64,000 bases of DNA. It comes from Streptomyces roseirectus. Its GTDB lineage: Bacteria > Actinomycetota > Actinomycetes > Streptomycetales > Streptomycetaceae. Both the position numbers and the translations under genes were made by a program. Every line of letters begins with the position of its first letter. Positions within the stretch are counted from its first letter, which is position 1. The notes beneath the pieces are model-generated. The model had not been told where the DNA came from. It did not search any database and saw only the letters and a list, made by a program, of their open reading frames with translations. Below are positions 1-8,396 of the stretch, one piece after another. The stretch covers positions 7,214,001-7,278,000 of the forward strand of contig NZ_CP060828.1 of assembly GCF_014489635.1 (NCBI RefSeq). The letters run 5' to 3'.

Positions 1-1
1 G

Positions 2-382
2 CCCAGCGAGGACCCCGGCGCACGCGGCGGACTCGCCGTCCTCGGCGACGCGTTCAGCTGGATCGGGCTCCAGCGCGGACCCGACGGCACCGTCCACCTC
101 GTCCACCGGTTCGCCGAGGGCGTCGCCGAGAGGGAACGCGACGCCGCGCACCCCCGGCTCGTCCCAACGGGCCGCGTACGACTGCGGATCGAGATCCGCG
201 AGGGGGCGCGCTGCCAGTTCTTCCACGACGTCGGAGAGGGTCTGCGCCCCTCCGGCCCCGTGTTCGCCGCCACGCCCTGGCGGTGGGTCGGCGCCCTGCT
301 CGGCCTCGTCTCGCTCGCCCCCGAGGGCAGCGGGCACGCGGGCTCCGCCGTCTTCACCCGCTTCAGGATCACTCCCTTGTAA
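2..382 (+). CDS. C-terminal fragment of a GH43-type glycosidase (concanavalin-like domain)
   Basis: This is the last 126 residues of a gene that begins before the window; the frame is open from base 2 to the TAA at 380-382. The piece is rich in beta-strand sequence (FSWIGLQRG, GRVRLRIEIREG, QFFHDVG) and ends FTRFRITPL, a pattern typical of the beta-sandwich domain at the C-terminus of GH43 beta-xylosidase/arabinanase-like proteins. No catalytic residues lie in the visible part, so the activity cannot be read directly. The neighbouring pectin genes on the same strand make an arabinan- or xylan-side-chain hydrolase plausible. A DUF1349 protein is the alternative. Confidence 0.55.
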   Translation, partial: PSEDPGARGGLAVLGDAFSWIGLQRGPDGTVHLVHRFAEGVAERERDAAHPRLVPTGRVRLRIEIREGARCQFFHDVGEGLRPSGPVFAATPWRWVGALLGLVSLAPEGSGHAGSAVFTRFRITPL

Positions 383-415
383 CTCACTTATTCAGCACGC
401 CTGTTGGGAGCCGCA

Positions 416-2422
416 ATGACGCACTTCCCTAGCAAGCGCAGACCGGGCGCCGGGGCCGTCCTCGCCGCCCTGCTCGGCATGACCGCGGCCCTGGGCCTCG
501 GCACCACCGGCGAGGCGACGGCCACCGAACGCGCCTTACCGGACCGGACCACCGCGCCCAACTACCCGACACAACCCGCCCGTTGGACCGACCGCGCGCA
601 CGGCTTCGCCTCCCTCGCCGGCGGCACCACCGGAGGCGCCGGCGGCAAGGTCGTCACCGTCACCGACCAGGCGTCCCTGGTGAGTTACGCGAACGCGCCC
701 GAGCCGTACGTCATCCGCGTCAAGGGCTCCATCGCCGTCGAACCCTTCGGCGCGGACATCGTGGTCGGCTCGGACAAGACGATCATCGGCGTCGGCGACA
801 CCGGCGAGATCGTCCACGGCGAACTCCACCTGAACCCCGGCACCAGCAACGTCGTCATCCGCAACCTGACGATCCGCGACTCCTACGTCGAGGGCGACTG
901 GGACGGCAAGACCACCGACTTCGACGCGATCCAGATGGACGGCGCCGACCACGTGTGGATCGACCACAACCGCTTCCAGCACATGGGCGACGGACTGCTC
1001 GACATCCGCAAGGACAGCCAGTACGTCACCGTCTCCCACAACCAGTTCCGCAGCCACAACAAGGCGTTCGGGATCGGCTGGACGGACAACCTCCGCACCC
1101 AGATCACCATCGACCACAACTGGTTCACCGGCACCAAACAGCGCAACCCCTCGGCGGACAACTGCGCCTACGCACACCTCTACAACAACTACCTCTCCGC
1201 CCAGGTGAGCGACGGCGACCCCGTGTGGACGTACGGCAACTGGTCCCGGGGCCGCACCAGGATGGTCATCGAGAACAGCTACTATGACGGCGTCCAGCAC
1301 CCCTACCAGGCCGATGCCACCGCCGAGTTGGTGCAACGCGGCTCGATCCTGCGCAACACCAGCGGCAGGACGGACAGTTGGGGAACGGCCTTCGATCCCC
1401 GCGACTTCTACGCCTACCGCCTCGACCCGGCGAAAGCCGTCCCCGCGCTCGTGACCCGCTTCTCCGGCCCGCAGCGGAACATCGGCACCACTCTGCACGT
1501 CCCCGCCCACTACCCCAGCGTCCAAGCGGCGGTTGACGCGGTGCCGGCCGGCAACGACGTGCCCGTGACCATCGCCATCGCCCCCGGCACCTACCGCGCC
1601 AAGGTGGTCGTCCCGGCGAACAAGCCCAACATCGTGCTGCAGGGGACTGGACAAAGCCGCGCCGACACCGTCATCGTCTACGACACACCCGCCGAGTACG
1701 GCGGTTCGACGGGAAGCGCGACGGTACGGATCGCCGCGAACGACGTCACCGCCCGCCACCTCACCTTCAGCAACGACTTCGACGAGGCCGCCGTCGAGCT
1801 GAAGGGCGAACAGGCGCTGGCGATGAAGACGACCGGTGACCGGATCGTCTTCGAGGACACCGCCTTCCTGGGCAACCAGGACACCCTGATGACCGACAGC
1901 CCGAACCTGACCACCGTCAGCCGGGTCTACATCCGCGACTCCTTCATCGAGGGGGACGTCGACTTCCTCTACGGCCGCGCCACGACCGTCGTCGAACGCT
2001 CCGAGATCCGGGCGCTCAGCCGGGGCTCCGACACCAACAACGGCTACATCACGGCCGCTTCGACCTGGACGGGCAACCCCCACGGGTTCCTGATCACCCG
2101 CTCCCGGATCGTCAGCGACGCCCCCGCCGGCACCTTCCACCTCGGCCGGCCCTGGCACCCGGGCGGCCAAGTCGACGCCGTCGCCCAGGTGTTGATCCGC
2201 GACACCTACCTGCCCGCCGCGATCAAGGCGACGCCCTGGACCGACATGGGCGGCTTCTCCTGGCGCGACGCCCGCCTCGCCGAGTACCACAACTACGGCC
2301 CCGGCTCCCAAGTCGCCGCCGACCGGCCACAGTTGACGGACAATCAGGCGTCGTCCCACACCGTCACCGCCTACCTCAAGGGCACCGACGGCTGGGCACC
2401 CCACACCGCCCGCACCCACTGA
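416..2422 (+). CDS. Secreted bifunctional pectate lyase (PL1) / pectinesterase (CE8)
   Basis: 668 residues, starting at the ATG with GGGAG five bases upstream; a TTG at 404 is in frame but has no ribosome site. Residues 1-40 form a signal peptide (basic start, hydrophobic core, ATATE cleavage area). Residues about 60-350 are a PL1 beta-helix with VWIDHN and the QRNP version of the lyase arginine loop. Residues about 360-660 are a CE8 pectin methylesterase with QDTL, GDVDFLYGR and LGRPW, which hold the two catalytic aspartates and the substrate-binding Arg/Trp. The esterase would remove methyl groups so that the fused lyase can cut the demethylated chain outside the cell. Codon 41 is TTA (536-538), which suggests dependence on the bldA tRNA. 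The arginine loop continues SADN where the neighbouring PL1 (4741-6066) has RVR. Confidence 0.9.
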   Translation: MTHFPSKRRPGAGAVLAALLGMTAALGLGTTGEATATERALPDRTTAPNYPTQPARWTDRAHGFASLAGGTTGGAGGKVVTVTDQASLVSYANAPEPYVIRVKGSIAVEPFGADIVVGSDKTIIGVGDTGEIVHGELHLNPGTSNVVIRNLTIRDSYVEGDWDGKTTDFDAIQMDGADHVWIDHNRFQHMGDGLLDIRKDSQYVTVSHNQFRSHNKAFGIGWTDNLRTQITIDHNWFTGTKQRNPSADNCAYAHLYNNYLSAQVSDGDPVWTYGNWSRGRTRMVIENSYYDGVQHPYQADATAELVQRGSILRNTSGRTDSWGTAFDPRDFYAYRLDPAKAVPALVTRFSGPQRNIGTTLHVPAHYPSVQAAVDAVPAGNDVPVTIAIAPGTYRAKVVVPANKPNIVLQGTGQSRADTVIVYDTPAEYGGSTGSATVRIAANDVTARHLTFSNDFDEAAVELKGEQALAMKTTGDRIVFEDTAFLGNQDTLMTDSPNLTTVSRVYIRDSFIEGDVDFLYGRATTVVERSEIRALSRGSDTNNGYITAASTWTGNPHGFLITRSRIVSDAPAGTFHLGRPWHPGGQVDAVAQVLIRDTYLPAAIKATPWTDMGGFSWRDARLAEYHNYGPGSQVAADRPQLTDNQASSHTVTAYLKGTDGWAPHTARTH

Positions 2423-2470
2423 CCCCCCCACCACCGAACACACCGAACACACACTGAAGAGAGCCGACCG

Positions 2471-3811
2471 ATGAAGAACAGAAACCGCAGAAGCAGCCGC
2501 GTCGCCACAGCCGTCGCCCTGGGGTCCGTGCTCGCCCTGACCGCCACCGCCTGCGGTGACGACGGCAGCGGCAGCGGCGACAAGGGGGCCGAGGGCAGCG
2601 GCACCGGCAAGATCCTCTTCTGGGACAACAACGGCGGTGTCCGCACCGACATCTGGAAGACGATCATCGCCGACTTCGAGAACGCCAACCCCGACATCAA
2701 GGTCGAGTACGTCGGGATCGCCGCGACCGAGTACCAGTCCAAGGTCGACACCGCGATCCGCGGCGGCGGCCTGCCCGACGTCGGCGGGGTCGGCGCGGCC
2801 ATGCTCGCCGGGTTCGCCGCGCAGGGCGCCCTCGAACCGCTCGACGAACGGCTCTCCAAGTCCCCGCTGAACGGCAAGCTCAACAAGGACATGGTCGCCT
2901 CCCTCAAGGCCGCCGGCGGAGGTGACGACACGCTCTACTCCATTCCCACCTCCGCCAACAACGGCGTTCTCTACTACCGCACCGACCTCTTCCAGAAGGC
3001 CGGGCTCCAGCCGCCCACCACCTGGGACAACTTCTACACCGCCGCCGAAAAACTCACCAACGCCGGCAAGAACGAATTCGGTTACACCATTCGCGGTGGC
3101 GCCGGGTCCATCGCGCAGGCGCTCGACGCGATGTACGGGCAGTCGCAGATCACCTCTTTCTGGAACGGTGACAAGACCACTCTCAACGACCCCAAGAACG
3201 TCGCCGCGCTGGAGAAGTACGCCGGGCTCTACAAGAAGGTCACGCCCGCGGCCGACCTCAACAACGACTTCACGAAGATGGTCGCGCAGTGGGATTCCGG
3301 CACGATCGGGATGCTCAACCACAATCTCGGTTCCTACCAGGACCACGTGAAGGCGTTCGGGGCCGACAAGTTCCGGGGGGTTCCCTCGCCCACCGCCGCC
3401 GACGGAAAGCGGGTCCAGGTATCCAACCCTGTCGACGGGCTCGGGGTGTTCAAGAACTCCAAGAACAAGGAGGCGGCCTGGAAGTTCATCGAGTTCGCGC
3501 TGTCCAAGGCGGAGAACTCCAAGTTCAACGAGTCCGCGGGGCAGGTGCCGTCCAACACGGAGGCCGCGGGGGATGCGTGGGTGCAGAAGGCTGAGCCTAC
3601 GAAGTTGGCTGCCGCCGCGTTGACCGACGGGTCGACGACGATCGTGCAGTTGCCGTACTACCTGCCCGACTGGAACACGATCTCCAAGGCCGACAACGAG
3701 CCGAACTTCCAGAAGGTGTTGTTGGGGAAGATGAGTGCGAAGGACTTCCTCGACAAGATGGCGGAGGAATTGAACGCGGCTCAGGAGGAGTGGAAGCAGC
3801 AGCGGGGTTAA
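2471..3811 (+). CDS. Extracellular solute-binding lipoprotein, sugar ABC transporter
   Basis: 446 residues with a lipoprotein signal: basic N-terminus, hydrophobic stretch, then LTATAC with the lipidated Cys near residue 28, followed by a Gly/Ser/Asp linker. The mature part has the family 1 solute-binding fold: ILFWDNN at the start of the first lobe, AATEYQSKVDTAIRGG, then VDGLGVFKNSKNKEAAWKFIEF in the second lobe. It would capture an oligosaccharide outside the membrane and hand it to an ABC importer. It lies 48 bases after the lyase/esterase gene on the same strand, so pectin fragments are the likely ligand. No permease or ATPase gene is beside it, so it must use components encoded elsewhere. 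Ligand identity is inferred. Confidence 0.85.
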   Translation: MKNRNRRSSRVATAVALGSVLALTATACGDDGSGSGDKGAEGSGTGKILFWDNNGGVRTDIWKTIIADFENANPDIKVEYVGIAATEYQSKVDTAIRGGGLPDVGGVGAAMLAGFAAQGALEPLDERLSKSPLNGKLNKDMVASLKAAGGGDDTLYSIPTSANNGVLYYRTDLFQKAGLQPPTTWDNFYTAAEKLTNAGKNEFGYTIRGGAGSIAQALDAMYGQSQITSFWNGDKTTLNDPKNVAALEKYAGLYKKVTPAADLNNDFTKMVAQWDSGTIGMLNHNLGSYQDHVKAFGADKFRGVPSPTAADGKRVQVSNPVDGLGVFKNSKNKEAAWKFIEFALSKAENSKFNESAGQVPSNTEAAGDAWVQKAEPTKLAAAALTDGSTTIVQLPYYLPDWNTISKADNEPNFQKVLLGKMSAKDFLDKMAEELNAAQEEWKQQRG

Positions 3812-3833
3812 GTGCTGGGTTTCGCCGTGGGGG

Positions 3834-3900
3834 TGGCCTGTACGTCGCAGGGTGCAGGCCGCCCGTGGCTGGTCGCGCAGTTCCCCGCGCCCCTAAAAAG
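3834..3900. repeat. Dispersed Streptomyces intergenic repeat, copy A
   Basis: The stretch contains GTGGCTGGTCGCGCAG followed by TTCCCCGCGCCCCTAAAAAG. I recognise this unit as recurring between genes in many Streptomyces genomes. An inverted repeat GGCCTG (3835-3840) / CAGGCC (3855-3860) precedes it, and a run of A follows. A second, longer member of the family is at 31329-31410. It may act as a transcription terminator after the binding-protein gene. Confidence 0.6.
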
Positions 3901-3919
3901 CAAGAAAGGTTGACCTCTC

Positions 3920-4705
3920 TTGGCTCTTACCCGTCGACAGGTTTCCGTGGCGGCCCTTGCCGCCGTTCCCCTTGCTGCAACACCTGCGTATGCTTCCTCC
4001 TCCCGCACCCTCTACATCGCCGGTGATTCCACCGCCGCCCAGAAATACGCTCCCGCCGCCCCCGAGACCGGGTGGGGTATGGCGTTCCCCTTCTTTCTTC
4101 GTAAGGGGATATCCGTCGCCAATCACGCGGTGAACGGGCGGAGTTCGAAGAGTTTCGTGGATGAAGGGCGACTCGCCGCGATTCTCGACGTCATAGAACC
4201 GGGTGACTTTCTACTCGTTCAGTTCGCGCACAATGACGAGAAGGTCGAGGACCCCACCCGCTACACCGAACCCTGGACCACCTACCAGGATCACCTCCGC
4301 CTCTACATAGCCGGTGCCCGCCAGCGCGGTGCCCGGCCCGTGCTGGTCACGTCCGTCGAGCGGCGGAGGTTCGATGGGCAGGGCAACTCCGTGCCGACGC
4401 ACGGGGAGTACCCGGCGGCGATGCGGGCGCTGGCTGTCGAGGAGGGCGTGCCGTTGCTCGACGTGCAGGCGTTGTCGCTGGCGCTGTGGCAGCGGCTCGG
4501 CGTGGAGGAGACGAAGAAGTACTTCAACTGGACGACGACCGAGCAGGACAACACGCACTTCAACCCGCCGGGGGCGATCGCCGTCGCGCGGTTGGTGGCG
4601 CGGGAGTTGAGTCGGACGAGGGTGCTGGCGCGGCGGGAGTTGGGCCGGCTGGACGCGGAGATCCCCGAGTCCTGGATCACCTGGCCGGAGGCCGTCACCG
4701 AGTAG
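3920..4705 (+). CDS. Rhamnogalacturonan acetylesterase (SGNH, CE12-like), secreted
   Basis: 261 residues from a TTG start with AGAAAGG about ten bases upstream; no ATG or GTG fits. The N-terminus has LTRRQVSVAALAA, a Tat-like signal with cleavage after AYA. SGNH blocks are all present: GDST with nucleophile Ser37, Gly73 in VNGRSS, Asn105 in FAHND, and Asp210/His213 in DNTHF. This matches the CE12 rhamnogalacturonan acetylesterases, which remove acetyl groups from the rhamnogalacturonan-I backbone. That would prepare the polymer for the PL4 lyase at 10544-12205. It sits between pectate lyase genes on the same strand. Confidence 0.85.
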   Translation: MALTRRQVSVAALAAVPLAATPAYASSSRTLYIAGDSTAAQKYAPAAPETGWGMAFPFFLRKGISVANHAVNGRSSKSFVDEGRLAAILDVIEPGDFLLVQFAHNDEKVEDPTRYTEPWTTYQDHLRLYIAGARQRGARPVLVTSVERRRFDGQGNSVPTHGEYPAAMRALAVEEGVPLLDVQALSLALWQRLGVEETKKYFNWTTTEQDNTHFNPPGAIAVARLVARELSRTRVLARRELGRLDAEIPESWITWPEAVTE

Positions 4706-4740
4706 CACACCCCCCGCTTCAGGAAAAGGAGAGCCGCACC

Positions 4741-6066
4741 ATGCACGCACGGAAATGGCATGATCATGACAGAGTTATGCGGTACGGGACGATCCTGGGC
4801 TGCACCGCCCTGGTCCTCTCGCTGACCGGCGTCGCCGCCGAGGCCCAGCCCCACCGGACGACGGACCTCGCCCGCCAGGTGCTCGGCGCCGGTGACGGCT
4901 GGGGCTCGGAAGGGGCCGGCACGACCGGCGGCGCGGCGGCCGACGCCGAGCACGTCTACACCGTCACCACCTGGGCCCAGTTCAAGGCCGCCCTCGCGGC
5001 CGGCGGGAGCGCTCCCAAGATCATCAAGGTGAAGGGGATGATCGACGCCGTCTCCGAGGGCTGCGACGCCTTCGTGACCGGCGGCTACGACCTCCAGCAG
5101 TACCTGAAGGACTACGACCCGGCGGTCTACGGCAACGACAAGGTCGCCATGGGCCCGCAGGAGGACGCCCGCGTCGCCTCCGCCGCCAACCAGGACTCGG
5201 TCATCAAGGCCAACGTCCCGAGCAACACCACGATCGTCGGCGTCGGCAAGAACTCCGGGATCCTGGGCGGGAGTCTGCAGATCAAGGGCGTCTCCAACGT
5301 CATCCTGCGCAACCTGACCATCGAGGCCCCGCTCGACTGCTTCCCCAAGTGGGACCCGACGGACGACAACCACACCGGCAACTGGAACTCCGAGTACGAC
5401 GCGGTCGTCGTCTTCGGCACCGACCACGTGTGGATCGACCACAACACGCTCACCGACGGCCGCTACCCCGACAGCGAGCGGCCCGTCTATTTCGGCAAGG
5501 TCTTCCAGCAGCACGACGGCCTCACCGACATCGTGCGCGGCTCCAACCACGTGACCGTGTCGTGGAATTCGTTCGAGAACCACGACAAGAACATGCTGAT
5601 CGGCAACAGCGACAGCACCGCCGCGCTCGACGCGGGCAAGCTCAAGGTCACGATGCACCACAACCGCTTCGACGGCATCCTCCAGCGCTCCCCGCGCGTG
5701 CGGTTCGGGCAGGTCGACGTCTACAACAACCACTACGTCGTCGATGAGGCCCAGCAGTCGGACTACTACCTCTTCGGCATCGGCCGCGACTCCCGCCTGT
5801 ACGCGAGCGACAACGCGATCTCGCTGCCGCCCGGCGCCAGTGTCGGCAAGGCGCTCAAGAAGTGGAGCGAGGCGCCGCTGACGGCCGAGAACAACTACGT
5901 CAACGGCCGGCTCACCGACCTCATCGCCGTGCACAACACGGAGATCCCCGCCGAGACCCTTCAGTCCGGCGCGGGCTGGACGCCGGCCCTGCGCACCCGG
6001 GTCGACTCGCCCCGCCTGGTCCCGGCGATCGTCGCCCGCGGCGCCGGCGTCGGCCGCGTCTGCTGA
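4741..6066 (+). CDS. Secreted pectate lyase, PL1 family
   Basis: 441 residues from the ATG preceded by AAGGAG. An earlier in-frame extension overlaps the acetylesterase and is not used. Residues 1-35 are a signal peptide ending VAAEAQ. The beta-helix shows the full PL1 signature: NVILRNLTIEAP, VWIDHN, DIVRGSNHVTVSWNSF, and LQRSPRVRFG, which contains the catalytic-loop arginines of PelC-type enzymes, then VDVYNNHY. It would cleave de-esterified homogalacturonan by calcium-dependent beta-elimination outside the cell. Unlike the fusion protein at 416-2422, its active-site loop is canonical. The gene lies 35 bases after the acetylesterase gene and is likely co-transcribed with it. Confidence 0.92.
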   Translation: MHARKWHDHDRVMRYGTILGCTALVLSLTGVAAEAQPHRTTDLARQVLGAGDGWGSEGAGTTGGAAADAEHVYTVTTWAQFKAALAAGGSAPKIIKVKGMIDAVSEGCDAFVTGGYDLQQYLKDYDPAVYGNDKVAMGPQEDARVASAANQDSVIKANVPSNTTIVGVGKNSGILGGSLQIKGVSNVILRNLTIEAPLDCFPKWDPTDDNHTGNWNSEYDAVVVFGTDHVWIDHNTLTDGRYPDSERPVYFGKVFQQHDGLTDIVRGSNHVTVSWNSFENHDKNMLIGNSDSTAALDAGKLKVTMHHNRFDGILQRSPRVRFGQVDVYNNHYVVDEAQQSDYYLFGIGRDSRLYASDNAISLPPGASVGKALKKWSEAPLTAENNYVNGRLTDLIAVHNTEIPAETLQSGAGWTPALRTRVDSPRLVPAIVARGAGVGRVC

Positions 6067-6159
6067 CGCACCCCCCCACAGACCGCCGGGGCGGTCCTGC
6101 ACACCGCCCCGGCACCTGCCCTCGGCTCTTGTGAAAGGCACCTCTCAAGGAGTACCCGC

Positions 6160-7302
6160 ATGCCCCGACTCCCCTTGTCCAGACGGGGATTCCTCGCGGC
6201 GACCGCCGGCGCGACCACCGCCCTCGGCCTCACCGCGCTCCCCGCCACCGCGGCCCCCTCTTTCAAAGAGACGGCCCAACTCCCGCACCGCACACGCCCG
6301 TTCGGCCCCTACGGCTCCCCGTCCGCCCGCCTCACCCCGCAGACCCTGTACGTCGACGCCGACGGCCGGGGCGATTTCACCTCCGTCCGTGCCGCCGTCA
6401 CCGCCGCCACCGGCGCCGGCTGGACGCTGGTCCTCGCGCCGGGGACCTACCGGGAGACGGTCGCCGTCGACGCGACCCGTACCGGCATGACCTGGATCGG
6501 GGCCTCGCACAACCCCCGTGACGTGGTGGTCGTCTACGACAACGCGGCCGGAACTCCCAAGCCCGGCGGGGGCACTCACGGCACCACCGGCTCGGCCACC
6601 ACCACCGTCCAGGCCGCCGGCTTCACCGCCCGCTGGATCACCTTCGCCAACGACTGGCTGCGCGCCGACCACCCCGGGACCACCGGCACGCAGGCCGTCG
6701 CCATCAAGGTCCAGGGCGACCGCAGCGCCTTCCACCACTGCCGCTTCCTGGGCCACCAAGACACCCTGTACGCCGACTCGTCGGCGCTGAGCGCCTTCGC
6801 CCGCCAGTACTTCGCGGACTGCTACGTCGAAGGGGACGTCGACTTCGTCTTCGGCCGCGCGACCGCCGTGTTCGAGCGCTGCCACTTCCGCACCCTCGAC
6901 CGCACCGACCTCGCGGGGGCGCCGTACGGGTTCGTCTTCGCGCCCTCGACGGCGGGCGCCAATCCGCGCGGCTACCTGGTCACCCGCAGCCGGGTCAGCA
7001 GCCAAGCGCCCGACGCCTTCTACAAGTTGGCCCGCCCCTGGGTGCCCAGCTCCGACACCACCGCCCGCCCGATGCTCACCGTCCGGGACACCCACCTCGG
7101 CCCCGGCATCGACGCGGTCGCCCCCTACACGAACATGTCCGCCAACTTTCCCTGGCAGGACCAGCGTTTCGCCGAGTACCGCAACTCCGGCCCCGGCGCC
7201 GCGATCACCGTCCCGGAGAACCGGCCCCAACTCACCGCCGTGGAAGCCGAGTCGGCGACGCGTGCCGCCTATCTGGGCGACTGGAAACCGGAGGCGTGCT
7301 GA
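6160..7302 (+). CDS. Pectinesterase (CE8), Tat-exported
   Basis: 380 residues, ATG start after CAAGGAG. LSRRGFLAA near residue 6 is a textbook twin-arginine signal, with cleavage expected after ATA (about residue 31). CE8 catalytic landmarks are intact: TQAVA, HQDTLY with Asp201, GDVDFVFGR with Asp228, and ARPW with Arg292/Trp294. It removes methyl esters from homogalacturonan, giving pectate and methanol. The next gene encodes a clear paralogue, and their stop and start codons are three bases apart, so the two are almost certainly one transcript. Confidence 0.93.
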   Translation: MPRLPLSRRGFLAATAGATTALGLTALPATAAPSFKETAQLPHRTRPFGPYGSPSARLTPQTLYVDADGRGDFTSVRAAVTAATGAGWTLVLAPGTYRETVAVDATRTGMTWIGASHNPRDVVVVYDNAAGTPKPGGGTHGTTGSATTTVQAAGFTARWITFANDWLRADHPGTTGTQAVAIKVQGDRSAFHHCRFLGHQDTLYADSSALSAFARQYFADCYVEGDVDFVFGRATAVFERCHFRTLDRTDLAGAPYGFVFAPSTAGANPRGYLVTRSRVSSQAPDAFYKLARPWVPSSDTTARPMLTVRDTHLGPGIDAVAPYTNMSANFPWQDQRFAEYRNSGPGAAITVPENRPQLTAVEAESATRAAYLGDWKPEAC

Positions 7303-7304
7303 CG

Positions 7305-8333
7305 ATGCGCCGACGAGCCCTTCTCATCGGGAGCACGGCCGCCGTCCTGTCGGCGACGACTCCGGCAACCGCCCACGCCGGCCGTCGAGTTGTCCACGTC
7401 CACCCCGGCGACTCCGTCCAAGCCGCCGTGGACCACGCCAACCCCGGCTGGACCATCGTCATCCACCCCGGCACCTACCGCGAGGTCGTCAACATCCCCG
7501 CGTCCAAAGCCGAGTTGACGATCCGGGGCGCCGTCCGCGACCCCCGCGCCGCCGTCATCGTCCACGACAACGCGGCCGGCACCCCACGCCCCGACGGCTC
7601 CGGCACCTACGGCACGGCGGGCTCGGCCACCTTCACCTCCGCCGCCCCGGGGCTGACGATCCGTCACCTCACCCTGGCGAACGACTGGGTACGCGCCGAC
7701 CACCCCGACATCACCGGCACCCAGGCCGTCGCCGCCTACCTCACCGGCGACCGCACCCACGTCGAGGACGTCCGTCTCCTCGCCCACCAGGACACCCTGT
7801 TCGCGGACACGACCGCGCTGGACGTCTTCGACCGGCACTATTACCGGCGTTGTTACATCGAGGGCGACGTCGACTTCGTCTTCGGGCGTGCCCGCGCCGT
7901 CTTCGACGCGTGCCGCTTCCACACCCTGCGAAGGGACGTGGACTTCACGCCCAAGGGCATGGTCTTCGCCCCCTCCACGGCCCGCGCCAACCCCTACGGC
8001 TTCCTCGCCGTGCGCGGCCGGATCACCTCCGGGGCCGAGGACGCGGCGTACAAGATCGCCCGCCCGTGGGTGCCGTCGTACGAGACGACCGCCTGGCCGT
8101 CCCTGGTGGTCCGGGACACCTGGATCGGCCCCGGCATCGACGCCGTGACCCCGTACACCAACATGCGCGACGCCTACCCCTGGCAGACCATGCGCTTCCG
8201 CGAGTACCGCAACTCCGGCCCCGGCTCCGCCGTCACCGTCCCGGAGAACCGGCCCCACCTGACGGACGCGGAGGCGGCCGTCCACACCCCGCGCACCTAC
8301 CTCGGCGACTGGCGTCCCCGAGCGCACCACTAG
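7305..8333 (+). CDS. Second pectinesterase (CE8), Tat-exported
   Basis: 342 residues from the ATG at 7305 with GGAG eleven bases upstream; a GTG at 7296 overlaps the previous stop and is too close to that site. The signal MRRRALLIGS has twin arginines. CE8 motifs are intact: TQAVA, HQDTLF, GDVDFVFGR, ARPWVPS. Strong similarity to the upstream pectinesterase, including shared blocks such as NDWVRADHP and FREYRNSGPG, shows tandem duplication. The pair may differ in preference for methylation pattern, but the sequence does not tell. Confidence 0.93.
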   Translation: MRRRALLIGSTAAVLSATTPATAHAGRRVVHVHPGDSVQAAVDHANPGWTIVIHPGTYREVVNIPASKAELTIRGAVRDPRAAVIVHDNAAGTPRPDGSGTYGTAGSATFTSAAPGLTIRHLTLANDWVRADHPDITGTQAVAAYLTGDRTHVEDVRLLAHQDTLFADTTALDVFDRHYYRRCYIEGDVDFVFGRARAVFDACRFHTLRRDVDFTPKGMVFAPSTARANPYGFLAVRGRITSGAEDAAYKIARPWVPSYETTAWPSLVVRDTWIGPGIDAVTPYTNMRDAYPWQTMRFREYRNSGPGSAVTVPENRPHLTDAEAAVHTPRTYLGDWRPRAHH

Positions 8334-8396
8334 CACCACCGCGCAAGAGGCACCACCCAACTCCCCATCCCCCCACGGCGAAAGGGACCGCACTCC

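Noticed and set aside
536..3346. Very long open frame (about 936 codons) antisense to the lyase/esterase and binding-protein genes
   Set aside because: It is a GC-rich mirror frame. The plus-strand genes have signal peptides, catalytic motifs and ribosome sites, while the antisense translation is a Gly/Val/Asp-rich string without a domain.
4486..4740. Extended start for the PL1 pectate lyase
   Set aside because: It overlaps the acetylesterase gene and would bury the signal peptide; the ATG at 4741 has AAGGAG upstream.
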